DNA of 64,000 nt from Mycolicibacterium peregrinum (GCF_002102345.1 NZ_LQPP01000047.1:186001-250000); one strand, 5' to 3'; positions 26,743-38,945 are shown, numbered from the stretch's first letter. The notes: generated by a model not told the origin, from the sequence alone. A program made the numbers and translations.

Positions 26743-28281
26743 TCAGCGGGTGGACTTGACCACCTGGGCGAAGTTGAACTGCCAGCGTTCGACGATGTGG
26801 AAACCCATGCTTTCGGGCACCTGATAGGCCGGGGCCCGGTCCAGACGGGGCCCCGGCTTCAGTCCCGTACCGCTCTGTCGGCTCGGTACCGACGGATCGC
26901 GTTCGGACACCGTCCACAAGACGGTGCACCGGCGCACCTCGTCGGCCACACCCCAGATCCCGAGATGCGCGTCCCACAACCGATTTCGTTTCCAGGCCGG
27001 GGCGCCGCGACCGGGATCGACAAGGTCGGCGTATGCGTCCGGCCGGGCGGCGGTGAGCGGGCGGATCGGGCCCGGTTTCCATGAGGTGGTGTTGTCGAAG
27101 ATCAGGCAGTCGCCGGGGGAGGAGTGCGCCGAGATGACATCGGCGACCTGGCTGAAGTCCATACCCTCCTTGGCGTACGGGCCGCGCTGCACCATCAGAT
27201 AGTTGGGAGTTGCCGCGACGGCAAACACCGCCAGTACGGCCGTGATCCACTCCCTGCTGCGAGCCACCGCTACCACGCACACGGCGAGCAGCAGCGCCAT
27301 CGCAGGCGTGGTGAAACTGAGGTAGCGAGGGTAGTAAAGCGGTTGGGCAACAGCCGAATACACCAGCAACACCGCGGTCGGGGCGACAACCCACACCGTG
27401 GCCACGAGTACGAGCCGCCGGACGCCGTCGTCGGTGGGCCGCAGCCTCCGGATCACCAGTGGTGCACCCAACACGGCGGCCGCCAGTACCGCGAACGCCA
27501 CACTGTGGTCGAAATATTGCCTGACCAGGACTTCGGTAACTGAATGCAGGCCCGGGGGCGAGATCCACCCGACCTGGAAGCTCTGTGAGCGACACCACAG
27601 GACGAACGGAACCAGGACGAGAATCGCGGCGGCTGTCGCCGACGCCCACCTGATGCGGGTACGTCGACGGCTACAGAGGATCGCTACGGCCACGGCGTGT
27701 GGAAGCACCATCAGCACCACGAAGATGTTCAGCACGGCCGAAAACGCCAGCAGCGCACCGTATGACAGCCACAGCGAACGGCGGTCGCGCTGGATGGCGC
27801 AGATGAGCAGAACGGTCAGCCACACCGCGGCCAGGGTCGACCACGAGTAGGAGCGGGCCTCGATACCTGCCCACGTGATCCTGGGCAGCATCGCGAAAAG
27901 AATTCCCGCACAGACTGATAGCGTGCGGGTACCGAACTGCCGGCCGAGAACCACGACCCCGCCGGCGGCGCCGCCGATGGCCAGGCAGCTGGAGAACCTG
28001 GACCAGAACTCCGTCGCCGGGAAGATGCTGAACCAGCCGTGCATGCCGAGGTAATACAGTCCGTGTACGGCGTCGATATGGCCGAGCAGATCCCACAGTT
28101 GCGGCACCGATCGGGTTGCGGCCGAGATGGTGGCCGCCTCGTCGAACCACAGCGACGGACGGGCGGCTCCCGCCGCGCACAGCACGACGGCAAATGCCGC
28201 CACCGCCAGGGCGTCGAATCGGGTGTCTCGGCCGATCCGGCGGTCCGCGCCGTCGGCGCGCTCGTTCAGCGATAGATCCAC
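26743..28281 (-). CDS. GT-C membrane mannosyltransferase, CapA (Rv1635c)-like
   Basis: 512 residues with about ten membrane helices. A short cytoplasmic N-terminus is followed by the first outer loop with RPSLWFDEAATISAA, whose D-E pair is the usual catalytic/metal motif of GT-C enzymes using polyprenyl-phosphate sugars. A soluble outer domain ends the protein. Position (just before the universal stress gene) and sequence agree with what I recall of Rv1635c, the enzyme that adds the first mannose of the mannose caps on lipoarabinomannan. M. smegmatis is thought to lack it. The assignment rests on memory and position; other GT-C transferases are possible. Confidence 0.72.
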   Translation of the reverse strand: MDLSLNERADGADRRIGRDTRFDALAVAAFAVVLCAAGAARPSLWFDEAATISAATRSVPQLWDLLGHIDAVHGLYYLGMHGWFSIFPATEFWSRFSSCLAIGGAAGGVVVLGRQFGTRTLSVCAGILFAMLPRITWAGIEARSYSWSTLAAVWLTVLLICAIQRDRRSLWLSYGALLAFSAVLNIFVVLMVLPHAVAVAILCSRRRTRIRWASATAAAILVLVPFVLWCRSQSFQVGWISPPGLHSVTEVLVRQYFDHSVAFAVLAAAVLGAPLVIRRLRPTDDGVRRLVLVATVWVVAPTAVLLVYSAVAQPLYYPRYLSFTTPAMALLLAVCVVAVARSREWITAVLAVFAVAATPNYLMVQRGPYAKEGMDFSQVADVISAHSSPGDCLIFDNTTSWKPGPIRPLTAARPDAYADLVDPGRGAPAWKRNRLWDAHLGIWGVADEVRRCTVLWTVSERDPSVPSRQSGTGLKPGPRLDRAPAYQVPESMGFHIVERWQFNFAQVVKSTR

Positions 28282-28629
28282 GTCAGCGACGGTGTCACCC
28301 CCTCAAGTGATGGCAAACAATAACCTGAGGGGAGCCGACTCGCTTTATCCGACAGGGCTATTGCCGGGCGGTCCCGCCGGATGAGCTGGATCACTCCCGC
28401 GGTGAATCGTCCTGGCGACAACCCGGATTCGGGCGAGGTCGATTACGTCACGGTCGGCACCGAATTTGCGCCTCTGCGAGTTAATATCAGGGCCGGTTCG
28501 CCGGACCGGGATGCCAATAGTGGGTCCAGTTGTCGGCTGTCCGTGCGGGTGTCGTGATTCGCACCCCTGGTCAGTGGGCGACGGGTTACTGTCTCGGGTG
28601 GCGTTGCAACTGACAGTGGGAGGGTATTG
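28282..28629. other. Intergenic region, no gene seen
   Basis: 348 bases between the divergent mannosyltransferase and universal stress protein genes. Short frames here lack ribosome-binding sites and conserved-looking residues. A weak inverted repeat (CCCCTCA at 28299-28305, TGAGGGG at 28326-28332) is the only structure seen. No DosR-type box was found. Confidence 0.5.
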
Positions 28630-29073
28630 ATGAGCGCGTATCGAACCGTGGTGGTCGGCACGGACGGATCTGATTCGTCGTTGCGTGCAGTCGACCGCGC
28701 CGGTCAGATTGCCGCCGGCTCGAATGCCAAACTGATCGTGGCAACCGCGTACTTCCCCCAGAGTGAAGACCAGCGTGCCGCCGATGTGCTCAAAGAAGAG
28801 GGCTACAAGATGGCCGGCAACGCGCCCATCTACGCCATCCTCCGTGAGGCGACCGACCGCGCGAAGGCAGCCGGCGCCACCGAGATCGAGGAGCGGCCGG
28901 TTGTCGGCGCGCCGGTCGATGCGCTCGTCGAGCTGGCCGAGGACGTCCAGGCGGATCTGCTGGTGGTCGGCAACGTCGGCCTGAGCACGATTGCCGGCCG
29001 TCTGCTGGGCTCGGTGCCCGCGAACGTGGCACGCCGGTCCAAGACCGACGTGCTCATCGTCCACACCAGCTGA
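28630..29073 (+). CDS. Universal stress protein, counterpart of Rv1636
   Basis: 147 residues. VVVGTDGSDSSLRAV opens the fold, and GNVGLSTIAGRLLGSVPANV is the G-2x-G-9x-G(S/T) nucleotide-binding motif. The M. tuberculosis counterpart binds cAMP, as I recall. The ATG at 28630 follows GGGAGGG; the TTG three bases before is less likely. Confidence 0.95.
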   Translation: MSAYRTVVVGTDGSDSSLRAVDRAGQIAAGSNAKLIVATAYFPQSEDQRAADVLKEEGYKMAGNAPIYAILREATDRAKAAGATEIEERPVVGAPVDALVELAEDVQADLLVVGNVGLSTIAGRLLGSVPANVARRSKTDVLIVHTS

Positions 29074-29086
29074 GCCGCTGCCCGAC

Positions 29087-29770
29087 TCACCAACCGCGCT
29101 CGCGCCACTCCCCGAGATGGGGACGTTCGGTGCCGAGCGTGGTGTCGTCTCCGTGGCCGGGATACACCACTGTGCGGTCGTCGTAGACGTCGAACACCTT
29201 GGTGCTCACATCGCCCAGTAACCGCTCGAAGTCGCCGGGCTGCCAGGTCTTGCCGACCCCGCCTGGAAACAGGCAGTCGCCGGTGAAGAGGTGGGTCACT
29301 CCGTCGGGTGATTTCAGGGCCAGGGCAACCGAGCCCTCGGTGTGGCCCCGGAGATGGATCACGTCGAACGTCAGGTCGCCGATCGTGATCGTGTCGCCGT
29401 CGGCAAGGATCCGGTCGGGCGTCACGGGCAATGGTTCGGCGTCCAGGGAGTGGGCTGCCGTCGGCGCCCCGGTGACCTCTGCCACAGCTTCCAGCGCCTG
29501 CCAGTGGTCGAAGTGCTGGTGGCTGGTGACGATCAGCGACAGCTTCGGCGTCTGCTGCTTGATCACGTCCAGCAGCACCTCGGCGTCGTTGGCGGCGTCG
29601 ATGAGCAGCGTTTCTCCGGTGGAATTGCAGGTCACCAGGTAGGCGTTGTTGTCCATCGGGCCCACCGACACCTTGATGATCGAGGCGTTCGGCAGGGTGC
29701 GCCTGGCCGCGGTCTGCGGCTCCTGGTGGCCGGTGTAGGTGTCGTCAACCGCGATGTGGGGGCTGGTCAT
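29087..29770 (-). CDS. Metallo-beta-lactamase-fold hydrolase, counterpart of Rv1637c
   Basis: 227 residues. SHQHFDHW is the metal-binding motif, LRGHTEGSVAL holds the next histidine, FTGDCLFPGGVGK the bridging aspartate and VYPGHGDDTT the last histidine. The layout is that of glyoxalase II-like hydrolases acting on thioesters. It converges on the stress gene and is divergent from uvrA. Confidence 0.9.
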   Translation of the reverse strand: MTSPHIAVDDTYTGHQEPQTAARRTLPNASIIKVSVGPMDNNAYLVTCNSTGETLLIDAANDAEVLLDVIKQQTPKLSLIVTSHQHFDHWQALEAVAEVTGAPTAAHSLDAEPLPVTPDRILADGDTITIGDLTFDVIHLRGHTEGSVALALKSPDGVTHLFTGDCLFPGGVGKTWQPGDFERLLGDVSTKVFDVYDDRTVVYPGHGDDTTLGTERPHLGEWRERGW

Positions 29771-29843
29771 AGCGCCACCGTATCCGGCTTGTCGGTGGGC
29801 GCACATAGCATGGGCGTGAAGTCTGTCGTGGGAAAGGAAACGC

Positions 29844-32738
<2,895 letters not shown>

Positions 32739-32741
32739 CCG

Positions 32742-33311
32742 TCAGTGCACGGTGTGGTGGCTCTGGAATGCGAACCAGTGCGGGCCAAGGCGTCTCACCG
32801 AGGCCATGACATAGTCGCCCGCCGTGTTGTGCACGGTCTGAGGCGCGCTGCCGTCGACGCTGTAGGTGAACCCGTCCGAGCCGTTCATGTCGTCGCGGCG
32901 CGAGAAGTCGATGAAGTTGTCCGTGCGGCGCGAGACGTGCTCGACGGTGTATCCGGCGATGCGGTGGGGCTGGTGTCCGAAGGTTTCATCGCTCTCGAAT
33001 GCCGTAAGGGCCGCCTCGAATGCTGACTGCGCGACCCGCCAATGCAGTTGCAGTGGAACGTTTGTGCACGCCAGTCCGATGCCGACGACCACCAGTGCCG
33101 GGCTCGCCAGCATCATGGCCCGCTCCCGCCGGCCTGCCCGTCCTCGCAGCGCGATGCCCACGCCGCACCAGATGATGAACAACGGAACCAGCGCCAAGGC
33201 GCCGATATAGAACGCATCGGACGGTTCACCCGGAAAGCTCATGCCGTAGAGCAGGCCGAGGACCGCGCACCCGGACAGCGCCAACAGCACCCAACCGGCG
33301 ACCCGCGTCAT
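32742..33311 (-). CDS. Small membrane protein of unknown function
   Basis: 189 residues. Three membrane helices (residues about 4-24, 35-56, 70-90) precede an outer domain of about 100 residues. The ATG at 33311 overlaps the stop of the upstream AlkZ-like gene (ATGA at 33308-33311), so the two are co-translated. It ends three bases from the uvrA stop on the other strand. I do not recognise the family. Confidence 0.75.
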   Translation of the reverse strand: MTRVAGWVLLALSGCAVLGLLYGMSFPGEPSDAFYIGALALVPLFIIWCGVGIALRGRAGRRERAMMLASPALVVVGIGLACTNVPLQLHWRVAQSAFEAALTAFESDETFGHQPHRIAGYTVEHVSRRTDNFIDFSRRDDMNGSDGFTYSVDGSAPQTVHNTAGDYVMASVRRLGPHWFAFQSHHTVH

Positions 33312-34471
33312 GAGCGCTTGGACAACGGCGACGGGAACCGGGGATTGGCACGTGCCCCGGCCAGCCAGTCCGTGAGCGCATCGGCGCGGTGTCGCAGCGC
33401 GCGAGTGCCGTCGCGGCCGATCTCCTCCAGCAGGTGCAGCTGGACGCGGCCGTCGGAGTCCTGGCCCCAGCCGCCCACGATCCGGCCGTTCCACCAGGCT
33501 GTGGGCCCGCCGTTGCCGTTGTTGTCGAACACCTCCGAGCGATGGTCGCCGACGTACCAGTCGCGGTCGAACCACCCCATCGTGGTGACGTCCAGACCAG
33601 GGAGCAGAGCCGCCCAGGGCTCAGCCTCTGGTTCGACGTCGAGGTCGTCGGGCAGCACGTAGCCCGTGGTGCCCTCCAGATCGACCTCGACCGCGCCGAT
33701 ATCGCGCAGGGCGTGGCGGGCCCAGGTCAGGGTGTTGCCGAACCACCACTTGATGTCGGTGACCGTGGCGGGGCCGAACGTACGCAACCAGGTGCGCACC
33801 AGCTCGGCGCGGGCATGGTCGGGCTCGGCTGTCGGCACTGTTGTCCCGAGCCAGTCGGAGGTGACCGCCCACCGTGGCCTCGAGTTGGTCCAGCCGCTGT
33901 CGTTGGGACCGCGGACGATCTCGCCGCGCACCCCGAGCACCGTCAAAACCCTTGGAGAAAGCGGAGTCTCACCGCCCCAGCGCTTTCCCGGTGCCGGGTC
34001 GAAACTGCCGGCGAGTTCGGGTAGTGCGATGCGAAGCTGGGATGCGGGGGTCGGCCCGTGCTCACGCAGATGGGCCAGGACTGCCTGGCACGCGGTGTGT
34101 AGCCACTGGGTGCCGTCGGCGGCCACCCCGGCTTTCTCCACGTCGCCGACGAGCTTGCGCTGTTCGCTGCCGGCGACCCGGTCACTGGCCCCGGCCTGCA
34201 CCAGCGGCAGGTCCTCGGTACGCACGATCCACAGTGTGCGGCGCATCGCGAGGTGTTTGAGCAGCGTGCGCCGTTGGTACAGCTCGCCGTCGAGATCGTC
34301 GACGGCGAAGCCAGGTAGCCGCGCAAACAGGGACAGATAAGGGGTCGAGGGATCAGTCGCGTGCAGGCCGACGAAAGCGCGCGCGGTGTCGTCGACGGAT
34401 GACGCCGGTTGGCTCAGGAAATGGCGCCGGGCCAGCCGGGCCCGCCGCTCGGCAAGAGTGAACGTGCGCAC
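33308..34471 (-). CDS. AlkZ-like winged-helix DNA-binding protein (HTH_42 superfamily)
   Basis: 387 residues of the HTH_42 superfamily, which includes DNA glycosylases that open interstrand cross-links (AlkZ, YcaQ). The catalytic Q-x-Q or Q-x-D motif of those enzymes falls at residues 37-39; here the same place reads His37-Ala-Thr39 in GLHATDPST. The rest (RRTLWIVR, VTDIKWWFG) keeps the fold. It may be a repair enzyme with a changed active site or a DNA-binding protein. It lies next to uvrA on the other strand and is the middle gene of a three-gene minus-strand set. Confidence 0.8.
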   Translation of the reverse strand: MRTFTLAERRARLARRHFLSQPASSVDDTARAFVGLHATDPSTPYLSLFARLPGFAVDDLDGELYQRRTLLKHLAMRRTLWIVRTEDLPLVQAGASDRVAGSEQRKLVGDVEKAGVAADGTQWLHTACQAVLAHLREHGPTPASQLRIALPELAGSFDPAPGKRWGGETPLSPRVLTVLGVRGEIVRGPNDSGWTNSRPRWAVTSDWLGTTVPTAEPDHARAELVRTWLRTFGPATVTDIKWWFGNTLTWARHALRDIGAVEVDLEGTTGYVLPDDLDVEPEAEPWAALLPGLDVTTMGWFDRDWYVGDHRSEVFDNNGNGGPTAWWNGRIVGGWGQDSDGRVQLHLLEEIGRDGTRALRHRADALTDWLAGARANPRFPSPLSKRS

Positions 34472-34474
34472 GGA

Positions 34475-34816
34475 TCAGGTGTCGTCCTTGTGCATGGACT
34501 CTCGGATCTGCTGCAGGCGCTCGGCCGCCGCCTGCTGGCGCTTCTCGTACTGCTCCTCGATGGAGCGGCCCTCCGGAGTCTCGGCCGCCAGCTCCGCCGA
34601 CCCGATCGCGGTGCCGTACCGGGTCTCGATCTTCTCCCGGACCGCGTCGAACGTCGGCACCCCGGCGGCGGTGTAGCCGGTGTCGGGCACCTCGACGGGT
34701 GCGGCCGGACCCGTGGCCGGCAACGGATCCGTAGCAGCAGGAACGATCTCACCCTCCACCGCGCCGGGCTCCTCGGTTTCGTCGGGCTGATCCGGTTGCT
34801 CTGGGTCCTTCGTCAC
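34475..34816 (-). CDS. Acidic, largely unstructured protein of unknown function
   Basis: 113 residues from the GTG at 34816. The first 55 residues are rich in Pro, Glu and Asp (DPEQPDQPDETEEPG); the last 45 form a charged helix (SIEEQYEKRQQAAAERLQQI). It sits three bases upstream of the AlkZ-like start, so it is the first gene of that set. I do not recognise it. Confidence 0.65.
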   Translation of the reverse strand: MTKDPEQPDQPDETEEPGAVEGEIVPAATDPLPATGPAAPVEVPDTGYTAAGVPTFDAVREKIETRYGTAIGSAELAAETPEGRSIEEQYEKRQQAAAERLQQIRESMHKDDT

Positions 34817-34933
34817 GAAATCCACGTTACCTGCGGCAACCGACATTTCTTGGGATCGGTAGCAGTTGGGCCCGCCTTCACTTGAGCGCAGGACGGAGCC
34901 ATCGGGGCAACGTGAGACGAAGGGGAAGACGGA

Positions 34934-35434
34934 ATGAGCATGAATCGGGTTATCGCAGGCGCCATGGGACTGCTCGCGGCCGGTGCGGTGCTGGTGGGCT
35001 GCTCGGACGACAAGCCCGCCGACAAGCCCGCCGAATCGGCGAACCAGCCGGCCGGTGAAGCCAAGGTCAGCACCGGGGGCAACACCCAGGTCAAGGTCGA
35101 CGGTTCGGACCTGGCCGGCCTCGACCTGAACTCGGTCAGCTGTGTGAAGCAGGGCGGCAAGATCAACGTGGCCAGCGCCGCGATCGGCGGCCAGCAGGGC
35201 CTCGGTGTGGTGATGACCGACGAGGCCACCCCGAAGGTCGAGTCGCTCGGCCTGGTTTTCGACGGAAGCGCACTGGCGGTCAGTGAGGCGATGGGTGTGA
35301 AAGTCGGGTCGGCGGATGTCAAGGTCGACGGGGACACCTACACCATCACCGGTGAGGCGTCGGGCGCCGACATGAAGAACCCGATGGCCGGGATGATCAG
35401 CAAGCCGTTCACCATCACGGTGTCCTGCAGCTGA
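34934..35434 (+). CDS. LpqH-family lipoprotein
   Basis: 166 residues. A lipoprotein signal ends in LVGC with the lipidated cysteine at residue 23. The mature part ends in GADMKNPM...FTITVSCS, close to the C-terminus of the 19-kDa antigen LpqH, and two later cysteines could form its disulphide. LpqH-type lipoproteins are surface-exposed in mycobacteria; LpqH itself is a TLR2 agonist. The ATG follows AAGGGGAAG. A strong terminator follows the gene. Confidence 0.87.
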   Translation: MSMNRVIAGAMGLLAAGAVLVGCSDDKPADKPAESANQPAGEAKVSTGGNTQVKVDGSDLAGLDLNSVSCVKQGGKINVASAAIGGQQGLGVVMTDEATPKVESLGLVFDGSALAVSEAMGVKVGSADVKVDGDTYTITGEASGADMKNPMAGMISKPFTITVSCS

Positions 35435-35446
35435 TCTCCCGACATG

Positions 35447-35489
35447 GCGGGCGTGCCCGGCGGACCACCTGCCGGGCACGCCCGCACCT
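35447..35489 (+). terminator. Intrinsic terminator after the LpqH-like gene
   Basis: GCGGGCGTGCCCGGC (35447-35461) and its exact complement (35471-35485) form a 15-base stem with a 9-base loop, followed by ACCTTTTATAT, a partial T run. Confidence 0.85.
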
Positions 35490-35493
35490 TTTA

Positions 35494-35499
35494 TATGGT
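35494..35499 (+). promoter_or_regulatory. -10 element TATGGT of the TPR/CHAT operon
   Basis: TATGGT fits TANNNT and ends 6 nt before the GTG at 35506, with no ribosome-binding site between, so the operon mRNA is probably leaderless. It lies right after the terminator of the lipoprotein gene, making this an independent unit. Confidence 0.5.
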
Positions 35500-35505
35500 G
35501 CAGAG

Positions 35506-37257
35506 GTGACCATCGCCGGCGATCTCGACCGCGCACGTCACCTGGCGCTGGCCGCCGACGAGGGTGCTGCCCACGACCTCCTGGTGTCGTTGCTACCCCG
35601 GATCGAGCAGGCCGACCGCGACGACTATGCCTTCGAGGTGTTCGCCCAGCTCGGCGAGATCTTCCTGGTACGGACCGCGTATGACGGTGTCGTGGAGAGC
35701 ATTTCCCGGATCCGCGACACCCTGACGATCTACTTCTCGATCCGGTCGGGGCAACGGCCAGACCTTGCCGCGCAGACCACCATGTCCGACGCCGAGATCG
35801 ATCACATGACCTGCCGCTACGCCCGCCGGCTGGAATTCCTCGAAGCCGGGCTGGCGGCCGCCCGCGGAGATCATGACGGTGCCGCCGCGCATCTGGAGGC
35901 CCTGATCGAAACCGTCGGAGACTTCGACGATTTACGGCGCGAGCATCGTAACCTGATCTGCCGCACCAGAATTCTTATCGCCAGCAGCTTGTGCGACGAC
36001 GATCTGTATGCCGCATCGGTGCCGGTGTGGGCCGAGGTCCTCGAGGTACTGCAGCATCCGGGGCCCGACGCCGACGCCGACGATGCCGAGGCCGATCACC
36101 TGTTCGTCACCGGAGCGCTCGGCTACGGTCGGTTCTGCATCGAGTCCGGTCGCCTGGACGAGGCCGAGCCGTGGTTGCGCCGGGCCGGTGCCCGTGCGCA
36201 GGCCCGGGGCTGGAGACTCGCCACCGCCCGCGCCCAGCTCGAACGGGGGGCCGCCGCCTGGACAGCCGGTCAGTACGCCGAGACCCAAGACCTGGTGACC
36301 GAGGCCTACCCGGTGATCGCCGAGCATGCCCGCGCCCATGATGTGTCCCGGAGCTGGCTGTATTTCGGTCTGATCCGGGTGGGTCTGGGCAGGTTGCGCG
36401 AGGCCGACGAATGCTGGGACCATGCCGAGCGGCATTGGCGCGAGATCGAGCGGCCCTTGCACATCCACCGAATTCTGCTGCAGCGCAGTTGGATCGCCTT
36501 GTTCCGCGGTGCCTTCGACGAGGCGATCGCGATGGTGGAGGAAGCCAGGGCGCTGCTCGACGGGTCGCCGCGGCACAGCTGGTTGCAGTACGCCCGGCTG
36601 GATGCGCACCTGGGCAACATCTGGCGGGCCGACGCGCTGTCGGAGATGGGCTTCGACGGATTGGGCAAACCGGGGCAGAGCTGGGAGCAGGTCGAGGCTC
36701 GGCACGCCGCGGGGACCGGCACGTTCAACTGCCGCCCGGGTAGCCGCAAGTACCGCCGGGGGATGGTCAAGCTGGGCCGGGCCGCCGATCTGAAGGTGCC
36801 TGCGGCCCTCGCGGTCGATTCGGTGCGTTACACGATCACCGACGCCGGGGCCAGGGCCCGGTGGGCCGGCAGTGTCTCGGCGCCCTTGCTGGCGGGGGCA
36901 TTCGCGGTGGCCTGGGAATCGGACAATACCGAGCTCACCTGTGAGCTGATCGAATATCACAGTGCACGAGGAACTTTCATCGCAGACAAAGCTGTCGAGG
37001 CAAAGCAGTCCGCCGAATGGGCGGAGACCGCGACGGCCGTCGTCCCGGTCGAGGCCGAACTCGCCCCGCAACTCGCCGTCGCGGCCGCGGCGGCACCGGT
37101 CGACGCCGAAGGCTCGTTGACGCGGCTCGGACCGTTGCCGCCGTTGCGGATCGACCCGAGTTCGGGCCCGATCCTGAGCCACTACCGGGAGCTGGCGCAG
37201 CAGCGGTATGGGCGGGACGTCACCGCACCGGGCGCGGATTGGACGACGTGGCCATGA
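35506..37257 (+). CDS. TPR-repeat protein, partner of the CHAT protease
   Basis: 583 residues, almost all helical. TPR-like helix pairs are clearest at residues about 204-360 (GALGYGRFCIESGRLDEAE; LIRVGLGRLREADE; IALFRGAFDEAIAMVEEA). The last 45 residues carry a conserved-looking tail (LPPLRIDPSSGPILSHYREL). It overlaps the CHAT gene by four bases (ATGA). TPR and CHAT proteins often work together, with the TPR scaffold recruiting substrates or holding the protease inactive. The target is unknown. Confidence 0.8.
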   Translation: MTIAGDLDRARHLALAADEGAAHDLLVSLLPRIEQADRDDYAFEVFAQLGEIFLVRTAYDGVVESISRIRDTLTIYFSIRSGQRPDLAAQTTMSDAEIDHMTCRYARRLEFLEAGLAAARGDHDGAAAHLEALIETVGDFDDLRREHRNLICRTRILIASSLCDDDLYAASVPVWAEVLEVLQHPGPDADADDAEADHLFVTGALGYGRFCIESGRLDEAEPWLRRAGARAQARGWRLATARAQLERGAAAWTAGQYAETQDLVTEAYPVIAEHARAHDVSRSWLYFGLIRVGLGRLREADECWDHAERHWREIERPLHIHRILLQRSWIALFRGAFDEAIAMVEEARALLDGSPRHSWLQYARLDAHLGNIWRADALSEMGFDGLGKPGQSWEQVEARHAAGTGTFNCRPGSRKYRRGMVKLGRAADLKVPAALAVDSVRYTITDAGARARWAGSVSAPLLAGAFAVAWESDNTELTCELIEYHSARGTFIADKAVEAKQSAEWAETATAVVPVEAELAPQLAVAAAAAPVDAEGSLTRLGPLPPLRIDPSSGPILSHYRELAQQRYGRDVTAPGADWTTWP

Positions 37258-38450
37258 CCGACACGCTGGTGATGCGTTTCGCCGACGTCGGCGTCGCGAC
37301 CTATGTCAGCCTGCGCGTGGTGGGAGCGCCGCAACGTTCGGTGACCTGGGTGATCGAGGAACCGCACATGGAGGCGGTGGAGGCGTTGTTCAACCCGGCG
37401 CTGCCGGATCCGATCGATACCGAAACGCCCGCCGAGGCGGTGGAACGGGCCGTGGTCACCGGCGCGTTCGCGACCCCGGAGACCGAATTCGAACTGGCCC
37501 GCGTCCTCGGTTCGAATCTGATCGGCATCGACGCCTGGCAACTGCTCGCTGACTGTGTCGCCGACATCCGTCCCGTGCTGTTCGTGACGCCGAGCCCGCG
37601 GTTGGGCCGGGTGCCCTGGGGCCAGCTGGCGATGCCAGGTCCGCACGGCTTCCGGCTGATGGAGTTGGTGGACGTGCTGATGGCGGTGCCGCCCAACATC
37701 GTTCATGCGCCCCGAAGTCCGGCCCGTTGGGCTGAACGCCGGGACCGTCCACCGGTGCTGGTCCTGGATCCCCGGATTCCCGGGCAGCGACCGGATTCGG
37801 CGCTGGGCTCGGTGCTGGGCCGCCCATCGCCGCAGACACCACTGTCGCAGCATTTCGATGAGCTGGTGAGCGACAAGGTCCTGCCGAACGTCGACGCGGC
37901 CGTCGAGCTGTTCCGGCGCACCGATACCGACCGCGGCTGGTTGGCCGACGCCTGCGCGCAGGACCCGAGCCGGCTGCTCTACGTCGGGCATGCCAGCGCC
38001 GCAGACGATGTCACCGGGCACGCCGATCGTGCAGCCCTGCACCTGGCCGAGGCCCGGCCGCTGACCGCGGGGGAGATGATCGCCACACAGCTGCCGATTC
38101 CACCCCGGGTGGCGTTGCTGGCGTGTGCATCTGGCGGTGACTACCGGTTCGACGAGGCCGCCGGATTGGTGGCCGCGATGATCCTGGGTGGTGCGCAACT
38201 GGTGACTGCGACCTTGTGGTCGCTGCCGACCACGGCCGGATTCCGCCAGTTCAGTCCGGAGGGTCCCGAGGCCGATCCGATGGCCGACACCATCGTCGGG
38301 GTGGATCTGGCTCATCGCGAGGACGACGCGGGCCTGGCGGTGAACCGCTGGCAGCGGGCGATGATGCGCCGGTGGCGTGACGGCGACCGGACCGCCAGCC
38401 CGTTGCACTGGGCCGCGCTGACCACCTTCACCGTCGACGGCGCCCGCTGA
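37254..38450 (+). CDS. CHAT-domain (caspase-like) protease
   Basis: 398 residues. The N-terminal half (about 1-150) is not recognised. The C-terminal half is a CHAT domain: the catalytic histidine is His246 in LLYVGHAS and the catalytic cysteine is Cys291 in ALLACASGGDYRFDEAAGL. These match the caspase HaemaAc-like dyad of CHAT proteases, which cleave partner proteins in bacterial defence and cell-death systems. It is translated with the TPR protein. What activates it and what it cuts are unknown. Confidence 0.85.
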   Translation: MTDTLVMRFADVGVATYVSLRVVGAPQRSVTWVIEEPHMEAVEALFNPALPDPIDTETPAEAVERAVVTGAFATPETEFELARVLGSNLIGIDAWQLLADCVADIRPVLFVTPSPRLGRVPWGQLAMPGPHGFRLMELVDVLMAVPPNIVHAPRSPARWAERRDRPPVLVLDPRIPGQRPDSALGSVLGRPSPQTPLSQHFDELVSDKVLPNVDAAVELFRRTDTDRGWLADACAQDPSRLLYVGHASAADDVTGHADRAALHLAEARPLTAGEMIATQLPIPPRVALLACASGGDYRFDEAAGLVAAMILGGAQLVTATLWSLPTTAGFRQFSPEGPEADPMADTIVGVDLAHREDDAGLAVNRWQRAMMRRWRDGDRTASPLHWAALTTFTVDGAR

Positions 38451-38451
38451 G

Positions 38452-38895
38452 TCAGGCCGGGGTGACGCAGAAGGCCACCGTGTTCTCATCGCCCGGCCGG
38501 TAGTACGCATCGATCACGTTGCCCGGTGACACCTTCGCCAGCGCCGACGCGGGGATCAGCGCGCGTTGACGCACCGGGAACTGGCCGCCGTCGTGCCGGC
38601 TGACCATCAGGTCGAGTTCGACCTCGCGGTAGTCCTCGCGGATGGTCCCGGTGGTCCGCATTCCGGTGATGATTCCGCGTGATCGAGTGCCGGTCCGGAT
38701 CAACTCGACCTGCACCCGGGTCATGATTCCTTTGCGGATCAGCATGTGGTCGAACTCGGCCACCAGCTCGCCGAGGGTGACCAGACGCTCGTCGGCCTCG
38801 TCGGTGCGGCCAACACTCCGCACCCGGCGGGTGGCGCTCAGCGCGGCGCCGGCGCAGAACAGGCACAGGACGGCGATGAGCACGGTGTCGGTCAT
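38452..38895 (-). CDS. Single-pass membrane protein of unknown function
   Basis: 147 residues. One N-terminal membrane helix (residues about 4-20), a charged linker and a beta-rich domain ending in PGNVIDAYYRPGDENTVAF. It is on the opposite strand, one base from the CHAT stop and divergent from the 38959 gene, so it lies inside the cassette without being part of its transcripts. Family unknown. Confidence 0.68.
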   Translation of the reverse strand: MTDTVLIAVLCLFCAGAALSATRRVRSVGRTDEADERLVTLGELVAEFDHMLIRKGIMTRVQVELIRTGTRSRGIITGMRTTGTIREDYREVELDLMVSRHDGGQFPVRQRALIPASALAKVSPGNVIDAYYRPGDENTVAFCVTPA

Positions 38896-38945
38896 GTCCC
38901 CAAGGGTCCGGCCGAGCGGCCGCTACCGAACCCAACTTCGGCCTC

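Noticed and set aside
28299..28332. Riboswitch or terminator in the 28282-28629 gap
   Set aside because: The 7-base stem has a loop of about 20 bases and no T run; it is too weak to call.
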